Below are positions 1-8,325 of a stretch of 41,114 nt of DNA, piece by piece. Positions within the stretch are counted from its first letter, which is position 1; the number at the start of each line of letters is the position of its first letter. The notes below the pieces were generated by a model. It saw nothing but the letters and a program-made list of their open reading frames with translations. It was not told where the DNA came from and ran no database searches. The position numbers and the translations under genes were made by a program. Origin of the DNA: an uncultured Bacilli bacterium (lineage in GTDB: Bacteria; Bacillota_I; Bacilli_A; RF39; UBA660); assembly GCA_944350415.1 (NCBI GenBank), contig CALVOY010000039.1, positions 1 through 41,114 of the forward strand, read 5' to 3'.

Positions 1-2
1 AT

Positions 3-1325
3 TCTAGTAACCATCTACAATCCCAAACAGCAACATTTAATTTAAATAGTGCAGGAACATGGGAGATTTATATCAAGGCATTAGATCGTGCTGGTCATTG
101 GGATAATGGAGGAAACTGGAGTCATTACACCTATGGTATTAATTTATGCCCTTATGCACCAGGACAAACATGGGAATTCAACTATACTGGAGGAGCACAA
201 TCTTTTACGGTACCATGTAGTGGAACATATAAGTTAGAAGTATATGGTGCTCAAGGTGGAAACTCTTCTTCTTATACTGGTGGTATGGGTGGGTATACAC
301 AGGCTACTTATAAATTAGAAAATAATGATGGATTAACAATTCATATTGGTCAAGCAGGAAATGGAGTAAATGCTGGGTCTAGTACATCTAACTATCGTGG
401 AGGAAATAGTGATAATACTGGTGCAGGAGGAGGTGCTGCATCACTTATTCAAATCACACGAAACAATTTAACAAATCCACTTTTGATATCTGGAGGAGGT
501 GGAGGAGCTAGCACATTTTATATGGGAGGAAATGGAGGAAACTCTTCTGGTACTCTTAGTTCTAGTGGAAACGGAGAACAAGGATCCGGCGGAGGTGGCG
601 GTGGTTACCAAGGAGGTTTAGGTGGTCAAGCTATTTCTGATATTCAAGACTATATCTGGATTCCTAATATGAATGTTCAAGATAAAGAATATAATATTGA
701 CAGAACTAAAGTAAATGGTTCTTATACAAATGTTTATGGAGCCAGTGGTTCATATGGTTACACAGAGAAAGTAGATGGTGTATACTCTTATATCCAGATT
801 ATGAATACGGGAGCTATTAATGAACTTTTTACAGGATATGTAGATACTTCAGAAGGTCAGGGATTAAGATTTCAAGCTCTTATGGATACTGAAGAACCGG
901 CAGATTATGACACTAATCAAAGTTATATTGAGTATATCGATCAAAACGGAAATACGTTATATAGGTTAACATTTCAACAAATAAAAGATCAAATAGACTA
1001 TGGTGTTCATAACAGATCCTATTATATTAAAGATTTTTATAATGGCAATTATTATGGACAGTATCATTTTGATGTTTCATTCACAATTCCAGCCGGTGTT
1101 AGTAAAGTTGGTTTTAAAATACATTGCGTAACTGTTAATCCATCAAGAGATCCTTCTAATTCGGCAATATATGTTGAAAGGTTTGGATTAAGTAATTTAG
1201 GGAGAAGTTCTTCTGGAGGCACAAACTATATCAATAACGGCTATAACTGCCTAAATCCATTATCTCAAGCTGGTATTTGGTCTGGAAACGGCTTTGCTAG
1301 AATTACTTTAATTTCTACTAATTAA
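3..1325 (+). CDS. Surface protein with interrupted glycine-rich domain (5' partial)
   Basis: The frame is open from the first bases to the TAA at 1323-1325, so only the C-terminal ~440 residues of a larger protein are here. The first ~50 codons resemble the end of an Ig/Fn3-like module. Next comes YTGGAQSFTVPCSGTYKLEV followed by GAQGG and many Gly clusters (about 170-630), the pattern of the ALK/LTK-type glycine-rich domain (PF12810 by recall) common in secreted proteins of gut Firmicutes. At about 631-1205 the Gly-rich sequence stops. A ~190-residue, aromatic, beta-rich segment intervenes, with a lectin or carbohydrate-binding-module feel. The domain's usual closing strand (SGNGFARITLI) then appears at the end. 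No LPXTG or C-terminal membrane anchor is visible. A role in surface adhesion is inference. A strong hairpin terminator follows directly. Confidence 0.8.
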   Translation, partial: SSNHLQSQTATFNLNSAGTWEIYIKALDRAGHWDNGGNWSHYTYGINLCPYAPGQTWEFNYTGGAQSFTVPCSGTYKLEVYGAQGGNSSSYTGGMGGYTQATYKLENNDGLTIHIGQAGNGVNAGSSTSNYRGGNSDNTGAGGGAASLIQITRNNLTNPLLISGGGGGASTFYMGGNGGNSSGTLSSSGNGEQGSGGGGGGYQGGLGGQAISDIQDYIWIPNMNVQDKEYNIDRTKVNGSYTNVYGASGSYGYTEKVDGVYSYIQIMNTGAINELFTGYVDTSEGQGLRFQALMDTEEPADYDTNQSYIEYIDQNGNTLYRLTFQQIKDQIDYGVHNRSYYIKDFYNGNYYGQYHFDVSFTIPAGVSKVGFKIHCVTVNPSRDPSNSAIYVERFGLSNLGRSSSGGTNYINNGYNCLNPLSQAGIWSGNGFARITLISTN

Positions 1326-1351
1326 AGAAAGCATTGATGCTTTCTTTTGTT
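1324..1351 (+). terminator. Rho-independent terminator of the surface protein gene
   Basis: A perfect 10-bp stem (AAAGAAAGCA at 1324-1333, TGCTTTCTTT at 1338-1347) with a TTGA loop runs into T-rich sequence. It overlaps the stop codon. Confidence 0.85.
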
Positions 1352-1433
1352 TTTATAAAAGAAATTATTTTAAAAATATAAGAATTATTCGTTCTTTTAC
1401 ATCGAAAAACTTTCTCAAATTTAAAAATTCATA

Positions 1434-1439
1434 TATAAT
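1434..1439 (+). promoter_or_regulatory. -10 element (TATAAT) for the comN-rel operon
   Basis: A consensus TATAAT lies 22 bases before the start at 1461. The -35 position 17 bases upstream (TTTCTC) is poor. It is the only good candidate between the preceding terminator and this gene. Confidence 0.45.
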
Positions 1440-1460
1440 GGATTCAAGGTAGGTGGTACT

Positions 1461-1688
1461 ATGGATATTAGGTTTTCTAGTGTGGAAGAGTTAAAACGAC
1501 GCCTAATGCCTGCTTTACGATTACGCAAAAGGGAACTGAAAAAGAAAAATTATCAAATTTCAGAAGAAGAACTTTGGAATTATTTTGTAAATCACTTTTG
1601 GAGACAATCTGTTCAATTATCATTATCACAAATGGTAGAAGATATTTTAAATAAAGAAGTAAAACAGACAACAGAAGATATTATTTAA
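1461..1688 (+). CDS. ComN-like post-transcriptional regulator
   Basis: A 75-aa soluble protein that resembles the ComN/YrzD family (Post_transc_reg). It has a basic N-terminal helix (RRLMPALRLRKRELKK), then the family-like ISEEELWNYF segment and a second helix ending LSQMVEDILN. In Bacillus subtilis ComN affects the level and localisation of late competence (comE) mRNA. Here the gene sits just upstream of rel, a neighbourhood also seen in Bacillus. The start has a good RBS (AAGGTAGGTGG). A competence role would fit the pilus-type ATPase and prepilins near the right end of the window, but that link is inference. Confidence 0.7.
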   Translation: MDIRFSSVEELKRRLMPALRLRKRELKKKNYQISEEELWNYFVNHFWRQSVQLSLSQMVEDILNKEVKQTTEDII

Positions 1689-1708
1689 TAGTTTTGGAGA
1701 TGGTATAA

Positions 1709-3865
1709 ATGAGTAAAATAGTAGAATATACAATAGAAGATTTAATAGAAAAAGCAAGTGTTTATATTCCAGAAGAGGAAAATTTAGAGAAAATCAGAAG
1801 AGCATATCAATTTGCTGAAAGTTCCCATAAAGGACAATTCCGTAAATCAGGGGAGCCTTATATTCTTCATCCACTAAATACAGCGATTATTTTAACTACT
1901 GTTTATGCAGATACAGATACTCTGATTGCAGGCTTATTACACGATACTATCGAAGATTGTGGAGTAGAAAAAGAAGAATTAACAGAATTATTTGGACCTA
2001 CAGTAGCCAATCTAGTATATGGAGTATCTAAATTAGGAAGAATTCACTTTTCTACAGAAAACGAATATTTAATAGAGTATTATAAAAAAATCATTGTTGG
2101 AATGAGTGAAGATGTAAGAGTGATTATAGTAAAACTTGCCGATCGTTTACATAATATGCGAACCCTTTATGCTCTTTCTACTGAAAAACAAAAGAAGATC
2201 GCCAAAGAAACTCTAGAAATATTAGCCCCTATTGCCCATCACTTAGGAATTCATAAAATTAAAAGTGAGTTAGAAGATTTATCCCTTCGTTATTTAAAAC
2301 CAGATGTATTTTATGACATTGCCGAGAGATTAGATAAAACGAAATTAGAGCGTGATAATACCGTAAATGATATGATGCATTTGGTAACAGAATTATTAAA
2401 CGAACATAATATTCCTCATGAAATCAAAGGAAGAGCGAAAAGTATCTACAGCATCTATAACAAATTAAACAAAGGTAAAAAATTTAGCGATATTTATGAT
2501 TTGCTAGCTCTTAGAATTTTAGTACATACTGAGCAAGAATGCTATTTAGCATTAGGGATTATTCATTCTAAATTCAAACCAATTCCTAAACGCTTTAAAG
2601 ACTACATTGCGATGCCAAAGACCAATATGTATCAGTCTCTACACACTACTGTTTTTGGCGTGGATGGATACTTATTTGAAATTCAAATTCGTACTTATGA
2701 TATGGATGAAGTAGCAGAAAATGGAATTGCTTCGCACTGGGCTTATAAAGAACATAAAGATGCTAGCCAATTGATGCAAAATACTACGGAGCAAAAACTA
2801 CAGTTTTTTAAATCCATCATTGAATTAAATGAAGATAAAATGAGCAGTGAAGAATTTGTAAATAGTGTGAAAGATGAAGTCTTAAATAATAATATTTACT
2901 GTTTTACTCCTAAAGGAGATATTATCGAACTCCCAAAAGGAGCAACCCCTATTGATTTTGCTTATAAAGTTCATACTAGAGTAGGAGAAACTATGGTAGG
3001 TGCCATTGTAAATAATAGTATCGTTCCTCTTGATTATGAACTACAAAATAATGATATCGTTAAAATCAATACCTCTAAAAATTCGAAAGGACCTTCCCAA
3101 GAATGGTTGAATATTGTGAAATCCTCTCAAACTAGAAACAAAATCCGTGCCTTTTTTTCTAAAAATGAAAAAGAAATCTATATCGAACGCGGAAAAGATT
3201 CTTTAGAAAAGGAACTTCGCAAAAGAAAAATTGCTTTTTCTGATTTTTTCACACCAGAAAATGAAGCCAAACTTTTGAAAGAGTTCAAAGTAGAAGACTT
3301 AGAAGAATTATACTTAGAAATTGGAAATGGAAAGCATGCTGCTAGTACTATTGTGAATATGATATATAAGAAAGAAGAAGAGCAGCCCCAACCTAAACCT
3401 AAAAAGATAATTCCTAAGGCTAGTGATAATAATTCGGATGTAGTGGTAGCAGGAATAGATAAAGTAAAAGTAAATTTAGCGAATTGTTGTAATCCTATTC
3501 CTGGAGATGAAATCATAGGATATATTACCAAGGGTAATGGTATTAGTGTTCATAGAAAGAATTGTCATAATCTAGAATACTTAGATAATCGTACTGTTTT
3601 GGTAAGTTGGAATTCGAATACAAAAGATAAATATGAAACTGTGATTTTGATTCATACCAATACAAATGAAAATAAACTAATGGAAATGATGCAAAAGTTA
3701 AGCATATTTGATATTCATATCGACCGCTTTTTCACTCTACATGAAGGAAAGGATACGATTTATGAGGTTACCTTATATGTAAGAGATTTAGAATATTTAG
3801 AAAAAGTATCTAAAGAACTAGAAAAACTAGCTTATGTTACTAAAATAGAAAGGTTGATGCGATGA
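1709..3865 (+). CDS. relA: Bifunctional (p)ppGpp synthetase/hydrolase Rel
   Basis: A full-length 718-aa long RelA/SpoT homologue of the stringent response. The N-terminal HD hydrolase has H54, the HD pair at 78-79 and a LADRLHNM motif around D145. The synthetase domain (about 240-350) has FSDIYDLLALRI, RFKDYIAMPK and EIQIRT. The R-x-K-D signature at 295-298 is typical of bifunctional, GDP-preferring enzymes. A TGS domain (about 396-455), a zinc-finger-like region with CC and HRKNCH (about 590-620) and a C-terminal ACT domain follow. All residues needed for both activities appear present. The next gene, dtd, starts within its stop codon (ATGA overlap), so the two are translationally coupled. 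Confidence 0.97.
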   Translation: MSKIVEYTIEDLIEKASVYIPEEENLEKIRRAYQFAESSHKGQFRKSGEPYILHPLNTAIILTTVYADTDTLIAGLLHDTIEDCGVEKEELTELFGPTVANLVYGVSKLGRIHFSTENEYLIEYYKKIIVGMSEDVRVIIVKLADRLHNMRTLYALSTEKQKKIAKETLEILAPIAHHLGIHKIKSELEDLSLRYLKPDVFYDIAERLDKTKLERDNTVNDMMHLVTELLNEHNIPHEIKGRAKSIYSIYNKLNKGKKFSDIYDLLALRILVHTEQECYLALGIIHSKFKPIPKRFKDYIAMPKTNMYQSLHTTVFGVDGYLFEIQIRTYDMDEVAENGIASHWAYKEHKDASQLMQNTTEQKLQFFKSIIELNEDKMSSEEFVNSVKDEVLNNNIYCFTPKGDIIELPKGATPIDFAYKVHTRVGETMVGAIVNNSIVPLDYELQNNDIVKINTSKNSKGPSQEWLNIVKSSQTRNKIRAFFSKNEKEIYIERGKDSLEKELRKRKIAFSDFFTPENEAKLLKEFKVEDLEELYLEIGNGKHAASTIVNMIYKKEEEQPQPKPKKIIPKASDNNSDVVVAGIDKVKVNLANCCNPIPGDEIIGYITKGNGISVHRKNCHNLEYLDNRTVLVSWNSNTKDKYETVILIHTNTNENKLMEMMQKLSIFDIHIDRFFTLHEGKDTIYEVTLYVRDLEYLEKVSKELEKLAYVTKIERLMR

Positions 3866-4299
3866 GAGTATTGGTACAAAGAAGTAAAGCCGCAAAATGT
3901 ATAGTAGACAATGAAGTAGTTGGAAAAATAGAAGAAGGATTGGTTTTATTTGTTGGATTTACAGAAAATGATAATCTAGAAAAAATTCAATATTTATGTA
4001 GAAAAATAGTAAATTTACGTATTTTTAATGATGAAAACGGGATCATGAATCAAAGCATTCTGGAGCAAAAACAACCACAGGTATTATCTATTTCTCAATT
4101 TACTTTATATGCAGATACTAAAAAAGGAAATCGACCTAGTTATTTAAAGGCTCTAGCCGGAGAGAAAGCACAAGCATTATATGATACTTTTAACGAAGAG
4201 TTAAGAAAATTCGTAAAAGTAGAAACTGGCATGTTTGGGGCCAATATGCAAATCGATTTTATAAACGATGGACCTACTACCATTTGGTTAGAAAGGTGA
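3862..4299 (+). CDS. dtd: D-aminoacyl-tRNA deacylase
   Basis: A 145-aa full-length DTD, which hydrolyses D-amino acids (and glycine from tRNA-Ala) off mischarged tRNA. Both active-site signatures are visible: SQFTLYA near residue 77 and the C-terminal NDGPTTIWLE containing the Gly-Pro motif. Its start codon overlaps the rel stop codon by 4 bases. The rel-dtd pairing is common across Firmicutes. Confidence 0.96.
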   Translation: MRVLVQRSKAAKCIVDNEVVGKIEEGLVLFVGFTENDNLEKIQYLCRKIVNLRIFNDENGIMNQSILEQKQPQVLSISQFTLYADTKKGNRPSYLKALAGEKAQALYDTFNEELRKFVKVETGMFGANMQIDFINDGPTTIWLER

Positions 4300-4303
4300 T
4301 AAA

Positions 4304-5356
4304 ATGAGTAACAAGCTAAACTACCGATTGGTAAATATTTTGCTGTTGATGGCTATTATTTATGTAGTGGTAGCAACAAGTCATTATTGGGGTAGCATTA
4401 TGTTAAAAATTTTTCATATTTTTGTACCATTTATATTGGCTTTTATCTTTGCTTATATATTAAATCCTTTTGTAAAAAAAATAGAAAACAAAGGAGTCCA
4501 TAGAGGACTTGCTTTGTTTTTTGTGCTTTTTATGGTTTTTGGCTTGTTAATAGGAATTTTATGGATTACTTTACCGGCAATCTATGAACAGTTAGCTGCC
4601 TTTTCCAAAATAATTCCTCAAGTAATGAGTGACATTTCATTCCGCTTTGATATCGATTTAGGGGAATATCAAGCAGCCATTGTAGATACCTTAAATCAAC
4701 TCGTTAAAGATTTAGGAACTTATATTTCAACTGGTACAATCGATATTTTAGGTAAAAGTGTTAATTTTTTCACAAATGCAATCATCGTATTAGTTGTAGG
4801 TATCTATTTACTAATAGATATGGATAAGATTCGGATGTGGATCAAAAGATATTTGAAAGCGCATTCCAAAGAATACCAATATATTCAAGTAGTGGATCAT
4901 GAAATAGGAAATTATTTGCATGGTTTAGCTCTTTTCATGATTTTTCAGTTTTTTGAATATTCTATTCTATTTAAACTGATTGGTCATCCGAGTTGGCTTT
5001 TGTTAGGGATACTTGCTTGCATTACTACGGTAATTCCTTATTTTGGAGGAATTTTTACGAATATCATAGCGATATTGACGGCTAGTGTAGTATCGACTAA
5101 ATTATTTGTGGCAACTTTATTGATTACCTTTATTTTTCCTAATATTGATGGTTATATAGTTTCTCCCTATATATACGGAAAAACCAATCATATAAACCCG
5201 GTATTAGTAATTTTTACAGCTGGTGTTTGTAGTAGTCTATTTGGTTTTTGGGGCATTATGATGGGGTTGCCTATTTATATTGTGATTCGTGCTACTTGGG
5301 AATTTTTCAATGGAGATATCAAAGACTATATTGAAAATAAGAAAAGTATGCAATAG
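4304..5356 (+). CDS. AI-2E family transporter (permease 1)
   Basis: A 350-aa polytopic membrane protein starting 4 bases after dtd with an AAGGTGAT RBS. Family features are two N-terminal TM helices, a NPFVKKIENKGVHRG segment, a soluble helical stretch (about 95-150), and a C-terminal block with ITTVIPYFGG and the later YGKTNHINPV. The family includes TqsA and YtvI-like proteins and sodium/proton antiporters, so the substrate cannot be assigned. A second, divergent member lies at 19289-20434. Confidence 0.85.
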   Translation: MSNKLNYRLVNILLLMAIIYVVVATSHYWGSIMLKIFHIFVPFILAFIFAYILNPFVKKIENKGVHRGLALFFVLFMVFGLLIGILWITLPAIYEQLAAFSKIIPQVMSDISFRFDIDLGEYQAAIVDTLNQLVKDLGTYISTGTIDILGKSVNFFTNAIIVLVVGIYLLIDMDKIRMWIKRYLKAHSKEYQYIQVVDHEIGNYLHGLALFMIFQFFEYSILFKLIGHPSWLLLGILACITTVIPYFGGIFTNIIAILTASVVSTKLFVATLLITFIFPNIDGYIVSPYIYGKTNHINPVLVIFTAGVCSSLFGFWGIMMGLPIYIVIRATWEFFNGDIKDYIENKKSMQ

Positions 5357-5385
5357 CATTAATATTCAACTTGCTAATAAAAATG

Positions 5386-5433
5386 GATTTTGGTAATTTT
5401 TACGAATTTTTATAAAAAATCGTTACCAAAATC
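5386..5433. repeat. 48-base imperfect palindrome (hairpin)
   Basis: The outer 11-bp arms GATTTTGGTAA (5386-5396) and TTACCAAAATC (5423-5433) match perfectly. They enclose an inner hairpin with CGA/TCG ends (5403-5422). There is no T-run on the + side, so it is not a classic terminator. It may be a processing element, an operator, or a single copy of a small dispersed repeat. Confidence 0.6.
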
Positions 5434-5452
5434 AGAAATAATTCTATTTTAC

Positions 5453-5490
5453 AAACATACACTGAAATTGGGAAAAAGTGTATGTTTTTT
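5453..5490 (+). terminator. Rho-independent terminator of the rel operon
   Basis: An 11-bp stem (AAACATACACT at 5453-5463, AGTGTATGTTT at 5477-5487) runs into a T-tract. The T-tract ends one base before the TTGACA of the next promoter. Confidence 0.85.
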
Positions 5491-5491
5491 C

Positions 5492-5520
5492 TTGACAATG
5501 ATAGTCGAAAATTGTAATCT
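5492..5520 (+). promoter_or_regulatory. Promoter of the zinc-ribbon gene pair
   Basis: A consensus -35 TTGACA (5492-5497) is followed by either TGTAAT (5513-5518, 15-base spacer) or TAATCT (5515-5520, 17-base spacer). It abuts the preceding terminator. Confidence 0.55.
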
Positions 5521-5542
5521 TAAAGTAGAGAGGAGTGAAAGA

Positions 5543-6784
5543 ATGTTTTGTGGTGAATGTGGTGCTCAAAACAAGAAAGAGGATACTTTCTGTTCAGAGT
5601 GTGGGGCACCATTAGTACAAGAAGAAAAACAAGAAAATGCTACCAATGTAACAAAGAAACCTAGGCAGCCAATGTCTAAGAAAAACAAAATCATTATTAT
5701 TGTGGTTTTAGCTGTAGTCATTCTTTTAGGAGTTGGATACAAAATCGGAAGTGATGCAACCAATCCAAAAGCAGTTGCAAAAGAGTATATTCAAGCAGTT
5801 ATCGATCAAGATGGTAACAAATTATATCAGTATTTAGAATTAGAAGGTGACAAGACTTTTGTTTCTAAAAAAATCTTTACGGATCTGCTTGGTGGTAACA
5901 AGTCAGAATCTAATATTGTAAATTATACAATTACAGATGTTACTTATGGTGATGGCAAACTAAGTGCAATAGTAAACTTTAAATATACTACCAAAGGTAG
6001 TAGTAGTGAAAGAACAGATTCTGTTCATTTAACGAAGCAAAAAGACAAGAAATTTTTGATTTTTGACAATTGGGAAGTAAGCGATATTTCAGCAGAAAAT
6101 ATGGTAGTGGAAGACTATACAATTGAAGTGCCAAAAGGTGCAACTTTAACTTATGCAGGAATTGCGGTAGATAAAAAATACTTAGATTCAGAACAAGCTA
6201 CCTCAGCATATGATGTTTATGTGCTTCCACAAGTATTTACTACAGCAACTACTCTAAAAGCAACATTAGCTAACGGGTTAGAATTAGAAGAACAAGTTAC
6301 CCCTTCTTCTTATTATAAGATCTATACCGTATCTTTTGATGAAGATAGTTTGAGCGAAGCTACAAAAGAAAAAATTACAGGTAAAGCAAAAGAAGCACTA
6401 ACAACAATTTATACCAATGCTATAAGTAAGAAACAGTTTAGCGATATAAAGTCTAACTTTGAGCATGGTGATTTAGATCTTAGCAAATTAGAAACTAGCT
6501 ATAATACTTTGGTTTCAGATTTAGGCGAATCATCTAATACTTTAACTAGCATCGAGTTCACAGAAATATCTATCTATGATGTAACATTAAATGATAATAG
6601 TGAGTTTGAAGTAGAGTTAAAGGCATCTTATGATTATACAGTCAATTATACCAATTGGTCAGATGAGGTAGAAACACATAGCGATTCTGATTATAGCTAC
6701 ATAACCGTTGTTTTAGCTTATGATCAAGGAGAGTATTATTTAACCGATGTAGAGGATCTAGATAGCTATTTTTCTAGATATTAA
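5543..6784 (+). CDS. Zinc-ribbon, single-pass membrane protein with extracellular region
   Basis: The start is placed at 5543, not the upstream in-frame ATG at 5390: a promoter and terminator lie between, AGAGGAGTG precedes 5543, and the zinc ribbon begins exactly here. The 413-aa product has a ribbon with C3xxC6 and C17xxC20. A charged linker follows, then one TM helix rich in Ile/Val (about residues 51-72) and a ~340-residue extracytoplasmic part. That part begins with a KAVAKEYIQAVIDQDGNKLY segment resembling TcaA/NTF2-like modules. The layout recalls TcaA/YvbJ-type envelope proteins. Function is unknown. It pairs with the next zinc-ribbon gene 24 bases downstream. Confidence 0.7.
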   Translation: MFCGECGAQNKKEDTFCSECGAPLVQEEKQENATNVTKKPRQPMSKKNKIIIIVVLAVVILLGVGYKIGSDATNPKAVAKEYIQAVIDQDGNKLYQYLELEGDKTFVSKKIFTDLLGGNKSESNIVNYTITDVTYGDGKLSAIVNFKYTTKGSSSERTDSVHLTKQKDKKFLIFDNWEVSDISAENMVVEDYTIEVPKGATLTYAGIAVDKKYLDSEQATSAYDVYVLPQVFTTATTLKATLANGLELEEQVTPSSYYKIYTVSFDEDSLSEATKEKITGKAKEALTTIYTNAISKKQFSDIKSNFEHGDLDLSKLETSYNTLVSDLGESSNTLTSIEFTEISIYDVTLNDNSEFEVELKASYDYTVNYTNWSDEVETHSDSDYSYITVVLAYDQGEYYLTDVEDLDSYFSRY

Positions 6785-6808
6785 AAAAAGATAGGAGAGA
6801 TTTATAAA

Positions 6809-7546
6809 ATGGCAAAGTTTTGTACAAAATGCGGTAAAAAATTAGAAGAAGGGCAAGTATGTGATTGTAGCAAAACTGTTACAACTAGTGAAACAGTAGC
6901 TACCACAGCTTCTCATGGCTTTGATTTTAATGAATGTGTAAATTCTTACATAGAAATTATAAAAGGAATTTTTGTAAAACCAGTGGATACTTTAAAGAAA
7001 TTTGCAACATCAGATAACTTTATATTAGGGTTAATTGCTTTGGTGTTAAATTGTATCATTAGTGGTGTGTTCTTATATTGTTTCGCTAGTGAAGCAACAG
7101 GACTATTAACATCTTTGATGGGAATGAATAGTTATGGTTCACTACTTACAATGAGTACAGCAGTTGAAGTTCCATTTATGAAAACCTTCTTTTATGGATT
7201 CTTATTTATGGCAGTAGGATTTGCTGTAACAGCACTGATGATTTATTTAATAGCAGGAGCTATCTTGAAAGATAAAATAGATATCAAAAAAGCTTTTTCT
7301 TTAGTAGGAGTATGCTCTGTCTTTACAACAATTACAACAGTAGTAGCAATCATTTTAAATTATATTTCTATGAATTTTATGTTTGTTGTATTACTAATTG
7401 CAGGAGTATTCTATTTAACACATTTATATCAAGGTATTCATGAGACTACCAATGTAGATAAAAATAAATTAGCTTATGTATTTGTTCCTGCCGTTAGTGT
7501 AGCTACTTTTATAGTAGTGTACATTTTACCAAAAATTTTATTTTAA
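6809..7546 (+). CDS. Zinc-ribbon Yip1-like integral membrane protein
   Basis: A 245-aa protein. The N-terminus has a short ribbon (CTKCGKKL, then CDC), followed by a Ser/Thr-rich linker and a domain with about five hydrophobic helices (residues about 70-240). The Yip1-like look rests on the FVKPVDTLKKF entry motif and the helix pattern. It follows the previous gene with an AGGAGAG RBS and is probably cotranscribed. Function unknown. Confidence 0.65.
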   Translation: MAKFCTKCGKKLEEGQVCDCSKTVTTSETVATTASHGFDFNECVNSYIEIIKGIFVKPVDTLKKFATSDNFILGLIALVLNCIISGVFLYCFASEATGLLTSLMGMNSYGSLLTMSTAVEVPFMKTFFYGFLFMAVGFAVTALMIYLIAGAILKDKIDIKKAFSLVGVCSVFTTITTVVAIILNYISMNFMFVVLLIAGVFYLTHLYQGIHETTNVDKNKLAYVFVPAVSVATFIVVYILPKILF

Positions 7547-7553
7547 GAAAGTG

Positions 7554-7573
7554 GAGACTTTGGTCTCTTTTTT
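7554..7573 (+). terminator. Rho-independent terminator after the Yip1-like gene
   Basis: GAGAC-TTTG-GTCTC followed by six T; flanking AGAAA/TTTCT can extend the pairing. It is immediately followed by the gmk -35 box. Confidence 0.75.
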
Positions 7574-7574
7574 C

Positions 7575-7603
7575 TTGTCTTAATACAGAATTTATACTAT
7601 AAT
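7575..7603 (+). promoter_or_regulatory. gmk promoter
   Basis: TTGTCT (7575-7580), a 17-base spacer, then TATAAT (7598-7603). An in-frame ATG at 7602 overlaps the -10 box and cannot be the start. Confidence 0.75.
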
Positions 7604-7625
7604 GATGCTACTAAGGAGTGGTATT

Positions 7626-8294
7626 ATGCCTATTATTAAACAAAATGAAAAAGGATTATTAATTGTAATGAGTGGGCCAAGTGGGGCTGGCAAAGACAGT
7701 ATCATTCAGGAATTATTAAAAAAAGAGACTAATATATGGGTTTCTATCTCTATGACTTCAAGGTTACCACGTGGCCAGGAAAAGGATGGAAAGGACTATT
7801 TCTTTGTAACCAGAGAAAAATTCGAGGAAAATATTAAAAACGGGAATCTATTAGAATATGCTGAATATAATGGAAATTATTATGGAACTCCCAAATATCA
7901 AATAGAAGAATATTTAAAACAGGGAATAGATGTCATATTAGAAATCGAAATTCAAGGAGCTTTGCAGATAAAAGAATTAATACCAGAAGCTTTGTTTATT
8001 TTTGTGATGCCACCATCTATGGAAGAATTGAAGAATAGATTGGTAAATCGCGGTACAGATAGTGAAGAAAAAATAGTAGCTAGGTTTAAAAGAGCCTATC
8101 AAGAAATCAACGAAGTAACAAAATACAACTATGTGGTAGTGAATGATGAATTGGATCAAGCCGTTGAAAAAGTGGGTTCTATCATAAGAGCTGAAAAATG
8201 TAGAGTAGATCGTATTGAAGAAGTATTTTTAAATAACCCAGAAGAAATTGTTCATGAAGGACTATTAGATAAAGAATTCGATAATAGCAAATAA
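7626..8294 (+). CDS. gmk: Guanylate kinase
   Basis: A 222-aa ATP:GMP phosphotransferase. The start at 7626 follows AAGGAGTGG and lies just downstream of the predicted transcription start; the upstream ATG is inside the promoter. P-loop SGPSGAGKDS (about 16-25), GMP-binding SMTSRLPRGQEKDGKDYFFV and the EYAEYNGNYYGTP segment identify the family. The residue after the P-loop Lys is Asp, where Gly or Ser is usual. The gene is monocistronic, ending in a hairpin shared with the convergent rnhC. Confidence 0.95.
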   Translation: MPIIKQNEKGLLIVMSGPSGAGKDSIIQELLKKETNIWVSISMTSRLPRGQEKDGKDYFFVTREKFEENIKNGNLLEYAEYNGNYYGTPKYQIEEYLKQGIDVILEIEIQGALQIKELIPEALFIFVMPPSMEELKNRLVNRGTDSEEKIVARFKRAYQEINEVTKYNYVVVNDELDQAVEKVGSIIRAEKCRVDRIEEVFLNNPEEIVHEGLLDKEFDNSK

Positions 8295-8325
8295 AAAGAC
8301 CGTCTTTTAAAAGATTACGGTCTTT
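8291..8325 (-). terminator. Terminator between convergent gmk and rnhC
   Basis: Stem AAAGACCGT (8295-8303) and ACGGTCTTT (8317-8325) with a loop containing CTTTTAAAAG. The T-run is on the reverse strand, so it mainly serves rnhC, whose last codons form part of the hairpin. Confidence 0.75.

Noticed and set aside
285-640. Glycine-rich repeats as tandem DNA repeat or CRISPR-like array
   Set aside because: The periodicity is GGA/GGT codons of a glycine-rich protein domain; no fixed-length repeat/spacer unit is present.
3178-3531. 117-aa reverse ORF inside rel
   Set aside because: It lies wholly within a strongly conserved gene, has no RBS, and its hydrophobic look comes from the complement of Lys/Glu codons.
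5390-5542. 51-residue N-terminal extension of the zinc-ribbon protein
   Set aside because: The stretch contains a palindrome, a terminator and a promoter; the conserved zinc ribbon starts at the RBS-bearing ATG 5543.
7602-7625. Upstream in-frame ATG giving gmk an extra eight residues
   Set aside because: It overlaps the -10 box of the gmk promoter; the ATG at 7626 has a proper RBS and family length.
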